Below, piece after piece: positions 1 to 7,323 of a stretch of 15,331 nucleotides of DNA. The translations under genes and the position numbers were made by a program. The DNA comes from CAZTCJ01 sp964612085. GTDB lineage: Bacteria; Pseudomonadota; Alphaproteobacteria; JAJFIK01. Location of the stretch: NCBI GenBank assembly GCA_964612085.1, contig CAZTCJ010000088.1, forward strand, positions 1 through 15,331. The letters run 5' to 3'. The notes beneath the pieces are model-generated. The model was not told the DNA's origin, did no database searches, and saw only the letters and a program-made list of their open reading frames with translations. The first letter of the stretch is position 1. The number at the start of each line of letters is the position of its first letter.

Positions 1-67
1 CAGCGGGCAAAGCCGACCCGTCACGGCATCAACCGTTTATGGGTCCTGACCCTAAGTCCGCAGCTTT

Positions 68-1873
68 TTACAACACCATCTTGCGGCGACAGGACCAGGA
101 GAGAGCCTGGACCTGGTTGTGGCTGCGTGGTTTGAAGCCGGGCTGGGTACGCGCTTCGTTGAGCGTGATGGTCAGCCGTTTCAAGGACTGGCGGCCGCCA
201 AAAGCGTCATCCCAGCGGCGGCAGAGATATTTCGCATACAGAATGGAGAGTTTCTGCTTGTCGCCGCGATAGAAGATCCGGTTCAGGTATTTCCGCCAGC
301 GGTAGCTCTCGAAATGATGGGAAATGTAGCGCGGTTTTTCCGTGGACGGCGCGCCGAGCGCGAGCTTATAGACATCCACGGTCTGTTTATCGAGGGTCGT
401 GCCTTCGATCACCGGCCAGGCGTCGCGCATATGGGGATGGGGAGCGAACATGGCCCAGCGCTGGCGCAAATGCAAAAAGTGCACGGCCGCGTCCACCGGT
501 TTGGGGATGGCGACGGGCAGGTTCTGCGCGCCCGTCTGTTCCTTGACGTTCCACACGAAACAGACGGCGACCAGAAAGCCGAGCAAGGCGCTCCGTATGG
601 GCCCTAATTTGAAAACCGAGGCGCGGAAGGGCAGGGCGGTGGCGGTGATCGCGCCCAGAGCGTCCCGGCTGTTGCCGATGGTCGTGTAAAGCCGGTTGCC
701 AAGCCCAATCGCGCCGATGGCCCACACGACCCAGCCGACCGGTTTCAGGATTAGGGACTGGTTCGTGACGAAAGTGAGCGCGTCCCAATGGGTGTGGCGG
801 TTGCCGGCCGCGTCGGTCACCACCCAGGTGAAATCCCGCTCCAGAATGGCGCCGATCTCCGGGTCCGACTGGGCTTCCAGAATGCGCACCGTGTTGGGCA
901 GGAAGAACTCCCGCAGAATCAGGCAGACCTTGAAACAGAACGTACACGGTGCATCGTAATAGACCGTGATCTTGCGCTGATCCTCGGACCAGTAGCGCCG
1001 GTCCATAACCTCCCAGAACAGGCGCGGCGTGAAGGTAAGCAGCGAGGCGATGCTCGCCAGATAGAAATGGCCGATATTGAGGAACAGGCGGAAGCCGATA
1101 TGCATGCTGATGAGCAGCGCCTGGCCCATAAGCCGCAAGCGGTCGGTCCAGACCGGCGCGAACATGAGCAAGGGCGCCAGCAGTTCCAGCCACCAGACAT
1201 AAATCGTCAGCGCCTGCATGGCGCCGCCGAATTGGCGGAACCAATGGCCCAAAGGCGTGGCGAAGGTGTCCAGATGCAGCGCGTAATAGATCGCCGTGCC
1301 GTCGGAAACCCATTGGGGGCTCGTCTTCAAAAGCGCGCCGAAGACATAGACATAAATCACCTGGAGCAGCAGGCCGATGGTGGCGACCGAGAAATAAGGG
1401 GCCGGCTGAGGATTGCGGGTCTTGTCCAGTGCGCCGTCGATTCCGAAACGGGCGCCGATGGGCAGGAACATGGCCCAGAACAGGAGCAGCGGCAACAGGC
1501 TGTCCCCGCCCTGATAAATAAGCGTATTGCGGTTGACGATGGAGACGAACACGATCCAAGCCACGAAGGCCGACAGGCGGCTGCGGTATCCCACCAGGAG
1601 ACAAAGCGCCGCCGCGATTCCTATAAGGAAGAAAAGAGCCGCGAACCAATAAGAGCCGTTCGCCATCAGGAGCGAGAAGCGCCGCTCGTTCAGGAAATGG
1701 ACGGCATCGGCCCGGGGCAGGACGCCCTGATCCGTGTAAAACGCGCCGATATCGGGCAGCAGGACGAAAAGCGCAAAGAGCAGCGCCACCGACAGCGCGA
1801 TGCGGAACAGGCCCAGCGTTCGCAGGTCGATCGAAAAGACGTATTTGAACCGGTCCAGGACCGCGCTGCCCAT
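68..1873 (-). CDS. HTTM (vitamin K gamma-carboxylase-like) membrane protein with DCC thiol-oxidoreductase-like domain
   Basis: This is a polytopic inner-membrane protein of about 601 residues. The N-terminal ~285 residues form the HTTM domain, with hydrophobic segments at roughly 20-40, 75-97, 101-120, 127-143, 162-183, 221-240 and 248-285. The segment around residues 258-282 has the family-typical MHIGFRLFLNIGHFYLAS pattern. A DCC (DUF393) domain follows at about 302-400 and carries a CxxC pair in YYDAPCTFC (Cys 310 and 313). Two further hydrophobic stretches lie near 376-393 and 428-441, then a soluble tail containing RQRWAMFAPHP, a pattern usual in HTTM-DCC proteins. HTTM proteins are homologues of vitamin K-dependent gamma-carboxylase; the bacterial substrate is unknown. 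I chose ATG at 1873; a TTG two codons upstream (1879) is possible, and neither has a strong ribosome site. The gene lies 140 bp downstream of the dynamin gene with a terminator between, so it is probably transcribed separately. Family assignment is firm, function is not. Confidence 0.85.
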   Translation of the reverse strand: MGSAVLDRFKYVFSIDLRTLGLFRIALSVALLFALFVLLPDIGAFYTDQGVLPRADAVHFLNERRFSLLMANGSYWFAALFFLIGIAAALCLLVGYRSRLSAFVAWIVFVSIVNRNTLIYQGGDSLLPLLLFWAMFLPIGARFGIDGALDKTRNPQPAPYFSVATIGLLLQVIYVYVFGALLKTSPQWVSDGTAIYYALHLDTFATPLGHWFRQFGGAMQALTIYVWWLELLAPLLMFAPVWTDRLRLMGQALLISMHIGFRLFLNIGHFYLASIASLLTFTPRLFWEVMDRRYWSEDQRKITVYYDAPCTFCFKVCLILREFFLPNTVRILEAQSDPEIGAILERDFTWVVTDAAGNRHTHWDALTFVTNQSLILKPVGWVVWAIGAIGLGNRLYTTIGNSRDALGAITATALPFRASVFKLGPIRSALLGFLVAVCFVWNVKEQTGAQNLPVAIPKPVDAAVHFLHLRQRWAMFAPHPHMRDAWPVIEGTTLDKQTVDVYKLALGAPSTEKPRYISHHFESYRWRKYLNRIFYRGDKQKLSILYAKYLCRRWDDAFGGRQSLKRLTITLNEARTQPGFKPRSHNQVQALSWSCRRKMVL

Positions 1874-1958
1874 GCCCAACCCCCATGAAGACTGGCGTCA
1901 GAGTGTCCGATCGGGCGGCGATTTTCAATCGGGGGAAGGGGAGGGGTCAACAAGAGAA

Positions 1959-1984
1959 CGCCCGCCCTGTTTCCAGGACGGGCG
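1959..1984 (-). terminator. Hairpin terminator after the dynamin-like gene
   Basis: An 11-bp stem (1959-1969 with 1974-1984) closes a 4-base loop. Read on the minus strand the loop is GAAA, a stable GNRA tetraloop, and the only non-Watson-Crick pair is a G-U wobble. That asymmetry suggests it works in the minus-strand transcript. It begins 30 bases past the dynamin stop codon and is followed by a U-rich but interrupted run (TTCTCTTGTTG). A TTGACC hexamer at 1945-1950 just beyond it could be a -35 box for the HTTM gene, but no convincing -10 follows. Confidence 0.7.
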
Positions 1985-2013
1985 CTCCCCCTGTGGATGC
2001 CGTAACGGCGCGT

Positions 2014-4410
2014 TTAAACGGAGGTTTCGGCGAGCGCCTGCTTCAGGCTGGCGATGGCCGTGCTGATTTCCGTGAACTGTTCGTCCACTTTCAGATGGCT
2101 CGGCAAGGCTTTCAGCAGTTCCACGTCCTGGCGCTCGTAAGCATTGTCGATGATGCCTTCCCAATAGGCCTGGCGCGAGGAGAAGTCGTCGCGCAGGCGG
2201 CGCAGTTCCTGGTCGCGGAATTCCGCCACACCGGAGGCGAAGAACACTTCCCGGCGCAGATAGGATTCCATGAACTCCAGATCGTCCTTCACTTCCCGCT
2301 CGACTTCCTGGAACCACAGATCCGGATCCTCATCCGCGTTCTTCTGCTGTTCCGCCAGACACTGGGCGAAGCCGGGCCGGTCGATGAAAGCCAGCAGGTC
2401 GGCCCGGTCGGACGTCTTCTTCTTGCCATTGGCCGTCTCGCCGGTGGCCTGCGCGTCGATGTCGAGGATCTCCAACAGGCGGGCGCGGTCTTTTTCGTCT
2501 TCGCTGGTCACCTTGATGCCGTTGGCTTCCATGCTGCGTTCCGCATAAGACGCAAGGGACATCAGATCGTTGCGCAGCTTGGTCTTGACGTCCTGGCGCA
2601 GCTTGGTGTCGCGGGGCGCCATCACGGTCGCCTCGATGAGCGGGCGGGAGTAGCGCAGGATCAGCGCGTCGATCGCGGCCTTCAGCTTGGCCCGGTACAG
2701 CTCCGGCGAGCCGATCAGCAATTCGACCACTTTCGGATCGTTCCACAGCTTGGCCTGCATGGTCTCCAGAAGGTCGGAGAGCTGATTATACATGGACTCC
2801 GCCAGCTCGTCGCTCAGCCGGTCGAGCGAGGCCTTGATTTCCGTGCTGAGTTCCCGGCGCCAGGCCGCATTGGCCAGTTCCGGATGGCTGTAGGAGCTGT
2901 GACGGCGGGAGAACACGCGCGCCTTGATGGCTTCCTCGCGGCGGGCGACGGCCACATGCTCGTCGATCAGCGCCTGGTATTTCTCGAAAATCGCCGTGTT
3001 GGCGTTGGCGGCTCTCTGGAACTTGTCGAAGGCTTCGTTGACGGCCGCCTCGATCTCGGTTTCCACATAGTCGGAGCGCCATTTGGCGAAGTCGAGCCGC
3101 CAAGTGTCCTGGACCTTGCGCCGGGCCGTTTCCACATTGTCGGAATAAACGGTGACGGCGGATTCCAGCACCTGCTGGGACAGGCGGCGCACTTCGAACA
3201 CGGCCGAATCGCATTTTGCCCGGAACAGGGCGACGCGTTCTTCGCGCAGCAGTGATTTGATCTGACGGCGGAAGCTGGAGACGCCCGCGATTTCGTCCAC
3301 GGCTTCGGTGATGTTCTTTTCGGTGATCCGCGAGACGTCCGGATGCAGATATTGCAGCAGAACCTCGGCGCGTTCCTGAAGGCCGTCATCGCCGCCATGG
3401 GCCTCGCGGGTGTCTTCGCGCAGATAGGCGCCGCCCGCGCTGAGGCCGAGCAGGGCGGAGCCGATCTGGACATGATCAGCCGGAAGGCCCGCGACCCGCT
3501 TCCATTCCCGGCGCGCCAGTTCCAAATTCTTGGTGCAGACTTCCTTGGAGTCGCACAGATCCGCGCCGTTGAGGAACACGAACAGGCGTTCGGACACGGC
3601 GAAGTTCTGGGCCTTCTCTTGAAGGAATTTCGCCATATATTTCTCCGACGGCATGATGGTCGGCGTCTTGGCGTTCTGGACCAGGATCACCATGTCGCAT
3701 TCGCGCATGATCCGGCGGTCGGCCAGTTCTTCGACACCCAGGCCATAGTCCAGGCTCGGAATATCGTAGAGCACGACGCCTTCCAGATCGTCCAGATGGT
3801 TCGTGTAGAGCCGCAGTTCCTTCACGGCCATGGCGTGCTCGGGATCGGTGACGAATTTGGTCAGTGTATCCCTGATCTCGGAGAATTCCCGGAAGGTGAT
3901 CGACTGCTGGGCATTGTCGATCAGGGTCTGGAACGCTTCCTGGCGGCGGGTGATGAACTCCAGTTCCGCCTTGGCTTTGCGCCCCTCCGCGTCATCCACC
4001 TTGGCCTTGTCGAAGAGCTTGCGCTTGCGGTCTTCGAACTCTTCCTTGCTGAACATCTCGATATCGAGACGCTGGGCCTGATCGCCCGCGGCCAGCAGTT
4101 GGATCGGTGCCTGGGTGCAACGCTTGGAGTCCGTGGGCAACAGGTCGAAGCCCAGCCAGGCATTGACGAAGGTGCTCTTGCCCGTGCTCTGGGAGCCGAC
4201 AATGGCGATCTTGAAATCGGCCATTTCCGCGCCGCCCGACAAGGTCTTGAGCGGACCGATCTCGGCCTTGATGGCCTCGGTGATCTTGCGATCGATTTTG
4301 ACGCCTTCGGCGCCGGCGACGTCGATTGCCGTATCGGCCAAGGCCAATGCCTGCGCAATCCGGATCTGGTTCTGCTGAACCACCGTTTGAAGAGTATCAA
4401 AGCTGTTCAT
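2014..4410 (-). CDS. Dynamin-like large GTPase
   Basis: This 798-residue protein has a dynamin-family GTPase domain in its first ~350 residues, then a long charged helical region. G1 is a clean P-loop, GSQSTGKST at residues 72-80. A G2 threonine is likely T99 in the CTQAP segment, inside the KRCTQAP context expected for dynamins. G3 reads DIPSL (216-220) instead of DxPG, so the glycine is replaced by serine. G4 is probably LNGAD (280-284) instead of N/TKxD. The remaining ~450 residues are rich in Glu, Arg and Lys with few prolines, as in the stalk and bundle helices of bacterial dynamins. Known members bind and remodel membranes or maintain them under stress. There is no signal peptide. The start ATG at 4410 follows TAGGAG by nine bases. 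It stands alone, whereas bacterial dynamins often occur as adjacent pairs. Family call is confident; GTPase activity is less certain given G3 and G4. Confidence 0.85.
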   Translation of the reverse strand: MNSFDTLQTVVQQNQIRIAQALALADTAIDVAGAEGVKIDRKITEAIKAEIGPLKTLSGGAEMADFKIAIVGSQSTGKSTFVNAWLGFDLLPTDSKRCTQAPIQLLAAGDQAQRLDIEMFSKEEFEDRKRKLFDKAKVDDAEGRKAKAELEFITRRQEAFQTLIDNAQQSITFREFSEIRDTLTKFVTDPEHAMAVKELRLYTNHLDDLEGVVLYDIPSLDYGLGVEELADRRIMRECDMVILVQNAKTPTIMPSEKYMAKFLQEKAQNFAVSERLFVFLNGADLCDSKEVCTKNLELARREWKRVAGLPADHVQIGSALLGLSAGGAYLREDTREAHGGDDGLQERAEVLLQYLHPDVSRITEKNITEAVDEIAGVSSFRRQIKSLLREERVALFRAKCDSAVFEVRRLSQQVLESAVTVYSDNVETARRKVQDTWRLDFAKWRSDYVETEIEAAVNEAFDKFQRAANANTAIFEKYQALIDEHVAVARREEAIKARVFSRRHSSYSHPELANAAWRRELSTEIKASLDRLSDELAESMYNQLSDLLETMQAKLWNDPKVVELLIGSPELYRAKLKAAIDALILRYSRPLIEATVMAPRDTKLRQDVKTKLRNDLMSLASYAERSMEANGIKVTSEDEKDRARLLEILDIDAQATGETANGKKKTSDRADLLAFIDRPGFAQCLAEQQKNADEDPDLWFQEVEREVKDDLEFMESYLRREVFFASGVAEFRDQELRRLRDDFSSRQAYWEGIIDNAYERQDVELLKALPSHLKVDEQFTEISTAIASLKQALAETSV

Positions 4411-4935
4411 CGGTCTCGCTCCTACGGCCCGAAACTAAAATCGAAAGAAGGGGGTGCACGATGCATGCCAGTAAGGTCATGGACTTCATGTAATGTTGAC
4501 GTCTTCATTTTGCTTTGTCTTGCGCGTTTCAAATGATCGCCGGGTCCAGCGGCTGCCGGGTCTGACTCTTGTCATGAGCGCAAGCGCAAGGCGCCGCCGG
4601 AGCATTGCGGCCTTCTTGAGAGCCGGGGCGGGTCTGACTTGGGATGGAGGCAGACCTTTACCCTCAGCACACGAAGAATGCTTATACTTCTTAAATGCGT
4701 AATCCTAAGGTTTGGTAAGTCTGCCCGGTCTCGCCTCCGGGGCTCCCATGATCCGGGCCGTCCGCGATTGAGATCGGACACGGGATCGGGTTCAATACAC
4801 GGTACGGGCGCATAAGAGGTCAGCCGTTATTGTGCCGATCCGGCCTTTCGGCCCGTTTCGAGACACTCTTTGTCTTCCCGCTGGGGTGGCGAAATCATCC
4901 CCCCAATGGAAAGAGGCCATGATGGACAGAGCCGC
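4411..4935. other. 525-bp intergenic region between divergent genes
   Basis: This stretch separates the dynamin gene (-) from the methyltransferase gene (+), so it must hold both promoters. I found no convincing coding sequence: the short open frames lack ribosome sites and family resemblance. It holds an 11-bp direct repeat cgggtctgact at 4557-4567 and 4629-4639, a TATACT hexamer at 4683-4688 without a good -35 partner, a TTGACG at 4496-4501 without a good -10, and a small GGCC-TTTC-GGCC hairpin near 4841-4852. None of these is strong enough to call as a promoter or RNA gene. Confidence 0.5.
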
Positions 4936-4939
4936 ATGA
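4919..4939 (+). promoter_or_regulatory. Possible six-residue leader ORF coupled to the methyltransferase start
   Basis: ATG ATG GAC AGA GCC GCA TGA reads MMDRAA-stop. It is preceded by AAGAGG (4911-4916), which is 2 and 5 bases before its two start codons. Its stop overlaps the methyltransferase ATG as ATGA (4936-4939), the classic geometry for termination-reinitiation. The methyltransferase ATG itself has only a weak GGA upstream. What is seen is the ribosome-site-like sequence and the overlap; translation of the leader is inference. The alternative is that AAGAGG serves the ATG at 4936 poorly, from 19 bases away, or that the true start is the in-frame ATG at 4906. Confidence 0.3.
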
Positions 4940-5601
4940 GGAAACCGGATCCCGATTATGTCCCGGCCCTGCGCTTCCGCTGGCTGACGCCGGTCTACGA
5001 CACCTTGATCGGTTTGATCATGCGCGAGGATGCATGGCGTCCCGCCATGATCGAGGCAGTGGATCTCCATCCGCAGGATGTGGTGCTCGATATCGGCTGC
5101 GGTACGGGAACGCTCCTCATACAAATGAAAGCCTATGAGCCCGAGGCCCGGATGATCGGTCTCGATCCGGATCCGGCGGTGCTGGCCATCGCCAAGGCCA
5201 AGGCGGTCCGCGCCCATGCGGATATCGCATTTTTCGAAGGGCTCGGCCATCAGTGGCCCATGGAAGTGGCCAATGCCGGCGTCAGCAAGGTGGTGAGCAG
5301 CCTGGTGCTCCATCAAGTGCCCGTTGACGGCAAAGCCAGCATTATCGATATGGCGTACCGGCATTTGATCCCCGGCGGGGCCATGACGATCGCTGATTAC
5401 GGGCCCCAGTCCGGGCTTGTCAGGGCCGGGTTCTTCATGACCCAGATGCTCGACGGCTTTGCCGCCACCCAGGCCAATGCGGACGGGATCCTGCCGCGTC
5501 TTCTGACAGATTGCGGTTTTGCCCATGTGACCGAGCGCTGGCGCGTGGCCACCATTGCCGGGTCGATTTCCCTATACACGGCTGTTAAACCCGTCTCCTG
5601 A
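4936..5601 (+). CDS. Class I SAM-dependent methyltransferase (UbiE-like fold)
   Basis: This is a 221-residue soluble protein with a Rossmann-type methyltransferase core. Motif I is VVLDIGCGTGTLL at residues 49-61, which binds the SAM methionine moiety. The acidic residue after strand beta-2 is D77 in GLDPDP and would contact the ribose. A motif-IV-like segment, SSLVLHQVP, lies at 121-129, and IPGGAMTIADYGP (145-157) matches the beta-5 region of UbiE/COQ5-type enzymes. The C-terminal ~60 residues would form the substrate lid. The substrate cannot be read from the sequence: small-molecule or quinone-type methylation is typical of relatives, but no quinone genes are adjacent. I chose ATG 4936 because the conserved region starts soon after. 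In-frame ATG 4906 would add 10 residues and has no better ribosome site. The gene appears monocistronic, with 148 bp before the next gene. Confidence 0.85.
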   Translation: MRKPDPDYVPALRFRWLTPVYDTLIGLIMREDAWRPAMIEAVDLHPQDVVLDIGCGTGTLLIQMKAYEPEARMIGLDPDPAVLAIAKAKAVRAHADIAFFEGLGHQWPMEVANAGVSKVVSSLVLHQVPVDGKASIIDMAYRHLIPGGAMTIADYGPQSGLVRAGFFMTQMLDGFAATQANADGILPRLLTDCGFAHVTERWRVATIAGSISLYTAVKPVS

Positions 5602-5611
5602 AGAAAGATCC

Positions 5612-5645
5612 GGCAATCGAAACTTGCCTTTCGGGCGGGTCCTTT
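5612..5645 (+). terminator. Weak candidate terminator after the methyltransferase gene
   Basis: A GGCAA/TTGCC hairpin (5612-5616 with 5624-5628, 7-base loop) sits 10 bases after the stop and is followed by a GC stretch and then CCTTTT. The stem is short and the T-run is separated from it, so this is only a possible terminator. Confidence 0.3.
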
Positions 5646-5698
5646 TAGTGTTGCCTTGTGAGTGAAGGGCGGAACCGGCTCCAAAGCCGTTCCGGTAG

Positions 5699-5737
5699 GG
5701 GATGAACAGGTTATCCCTATCCTGACAGTCCCTGTTT
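5699..5737 (+). promoter_or_regulatory. Overlapping inverted repeats upstream of the MipA/OmpV gene
   Basis: Two small dyads overlap here: GGGAT (5699-5703) with ATCCC (5713-5717), and AACAGG (5705-5710) with CCTGTT (from about 5732). They lie within 52 bases of the ATG, where an operator or 5' leader structure would be. No sigma-70 boxes are obvious. Both dyads are short and could occur by chance. Confidence 0.25.
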
Positions 5738-5749
5738 TGGAACGTTTTC

Positions 5750-6619
5750 ATGATTGTGGTGTTTGAGGCGCGTAACGGCTGGGCCCGGACTGGCCGGTTT
5801 CTAGGCTATCTGATGGCGGCGGTCTTGGGCGCTTGGGCGCCGGACGGCGCGCGCGCAGCGGACGAAAAGCCCGCTCTTCAGAAGAACGATATGAAGCTGC
5901 GCCTGACCCTCGGCATCGGTCCCGGGTTCGCTCAGGAATATGAAGGCTCGGACGAATACCGGGCGATTCCGTTCATCGTGGCCCGGGCACGGTGGGGGGC
6001 CCGTTATTCGGTGGGTACCGATGGAACGGGGCTTCGGGCCGATCTCGTGCATTTCCGTTTTATCGAGGCGGGGCCGGCCATGGGCTTTCGGGCCCGGCGT
6101 GACACGGATGCCAGCGATCCGGTGATCGCGCGGCTGCCGGTCATCGATGCCGCTGTGGAAGTGGGCGGCTTCGTTGCGTTCAATCTGCCCTTCATCGCAT
6201 CGCCCACGCGCAAGGACGCCTTGACCCTCGATGCCACCTATCTGAAGGACGTGGCGGGCGGCCATAACGGCGATACGGTGCGGCTGTCTTTGCGGTATCG
6301 CGGTTTGGTCACGAAACGGATCGCGCTCGATCTGGGACCGTTCGCGACCTATGGCTCGGAAAAATTCATGCAGGCTTATTACGGGGTGAGCCAGGCGGGG
6401 GCGGCGGCCTCGGGCCTGGATACGTTCGATCCCGATGACGGCTGGTACGAGACAGGCATCCGCGTGGGTGGGCGCTATATGTTCACCAAGCACTGGAACA
6501 TCAACACCGCCATATCCTACCGGCGCCGGATCAACGACGCCGTCGACAGCCCCATTGTCAAGGACCGCGGCTCGCCGGAGCTATGGTTCGGCGGTTTCGC
6601 CATCGGCTATACATTCTAA
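5750..6619 (+). CDS. MipA/OmpV family outer-membrane beta-barrel protein
   Basis: The protein has 289 residues. A Sec signal peptide is visible: basic N-terminus, hydrophobic stretch FLGYLMAAVLGAWA, and likely cleavage after ARA at residue 36. The mature part shows alternating hydrophobic/polar beta strands, family-typical early motifs (GIGPGFAQEYEGSDEYRAIPF), the YYGVSQAGAAASGL segment with the following acidic stretch in the last third, and a C-terminal GYTF ending in phenylalanine, as expected for BAM-assembled barrels. In E. coli MipA bridges the lytic transglycosylase MltA and PBP1B; other members are porin-like or stress-induced. No partner for that role is present here. The start ATG 5750 has only a weak GGAAC upstream; an in-frame ATG at 5813 would destroy the signal peptide. 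The gene converges on the RTX-type gene and shares its terminator. Confidence 0.88.
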   Translation: MIVVFEARNGWARTGRFLGYLMAAVLGAWAPDGARAADEKPALQKNDMKLRLTLGIGPGFAQEYEGSDEYRAIPFIVARARWGARYSVGTDGTGLRADLVHFRFIEAGPAMGFRARRDTDASDPVIARLPVIDAAVEVGGFVAFNLPFIASPTRKDALTLDATYLKDVAGGHNGDTVRLSLRYRGLVTKRIALDLGPFATYGSEKFMQAYYGVSQAGAAASGLDTFDPDDGWYETGIRVGGRYMFTKHWNINTAISYRRRINDAVDSPIVKDRGSPELWFGGFAIGYTF

Positions 6620-6621
6620 AT

Positions 6622-6655
6622 AAAAAAACCGCCTCCGGACCGGTTCCGGAGGCGG
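6622..6655 (-). terminator. Strong shared terminator between convergent genes
   Basis: An 11-bp perfect GC-rich stem (6629-6639 with 6645-6655) closes a 5-base loop. On the minus strand it is followed directly by seven T residues (complement of 6622-6628), a textbook intrinsic terminator for the RTX-type gene. On the plus strand it starts 9 bases after the MipA stop and is followed by CTTGTCT, so it probably also stops that transcript, less efficiently. Confidence 0.9.
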
Positions 6656-6684
6656 CTTGTCTGAGTTCTTGATCCGTGTAAGGA

Positions 6685-7323
6685 TCAGAAGCTCACGGCG
6701 AAAGCGTCGAACGAATCGTCGAACGCGAACAGATCCTTGGTTAGATCGTTCAGTTCCACGTCAAGGAACGTAATCGAGTCGCCGCCCGGCGTGTCGTAGA
6801 CCACATTGTCGCCGACCTGATTGGCGTCATCCAGGAACTGGGACCAGGACGCTCCGGCGACGCCCGACAGGATCAGCACGTCGTTCCCGCGGTCGGCGAA
6901 ATCAATCATGGTGTCGTCGCCGTCGCCATCGCTGAAGATGAAGATATCATCGCCCCGGCCAGCCGTGATCGTGTCATCGCCCGTACCGCCTTCAACGGCG
7001 TTGTTGCCGCTGCCGTTCAGGGTAATGGTGTCGTTGCCGTCTTCGCCGTCGATGACATTGTCACCGCCCCGGTCGTCGATCACGTCATTGCCCGAGCCGC
7101 CATCGATGAAATCGGTGCCGCTGCCGGTCTCGATGATGTCATTGCCCATGCCGCCATCGATTTCGTTGTAGCCGCCTTTGTCCGTAATCGTATCGTTGCC
7201 ATCGCCGCCTTCGATGAAGTCGGTGCCGCTACCGGACTCGATGGTATCATTGCCGATGCCGCCATCGATTTCGTTATAGCCGCCCTTGTCGGAAATGACG
7301 TCATCGCCGTCGCCGCTCTCGAT
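6685..7323 (-). pseudogene. C-terminal part of the RTX-type protein, beyond an in-frame stop
   Basis: This stretch continues the 7324-8658 reading frame without any shift for 212 codons after the internal TAA. It encodes the rest of the fourth-last repeat unit, three more 36-residue calcium-binding units (GGSGNDxI type), then a non-repeat C-terminal domain with DDIFIFSDGDGDDTMIDF, typical of the end of RTX blocks. The protein ends in DLFAFDDSFDAFAVSF, an acidic-hydrophobic tail like type I secretion signals. The first in-frame ATG after the stop is at 7149, but its surroundings look like ordinary repeat sequence with no ribosome site, so independent translation is doubtful. The block is either the dead end of a pseudogene, a readthrough extension, or the result of a sequencing error at 7324-7326. 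The open frame and conserved repeats argue that the stop is recent. Confidence 0.7.

Noticed and set aside
41..52. GGGTCCTGACCC palindrome after the HTTM stop as a terminator
   Set aside because: The stem is only 4-5 bp and no T-run follows on the minus strand.
788..1888. Long plus-strand open frame opposite the HTTM gene
   Set aside because: It has a Gln/Arg/Glu-rich composition typical of the antisense of a GC-rich membrane protein, no ribosome site, and no family resemblance.
1885..4536. Long plus-strand open frames opposite the dynamin gene (1885-3255 and 3343-4536)
   Set aside because: They are antisense shadows with no recognisable domain; the minus strand carries the P-loop protein.
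4572..4781. Small open frames on both strands in the 4411-4935 gap
   Set aside because: The minus one needs a GTG start and is Arg-rich; the plus one at 4493-4702 has no ribosome site. Neither resembles a known small protein.
4790..4810. tRNA-like GGGTTCAATAC near 4788-4798
   Set aside because: It looks like a T-loop, but the flanking bases cannot form the T-stem and no acceptor or anticodon arms are present.
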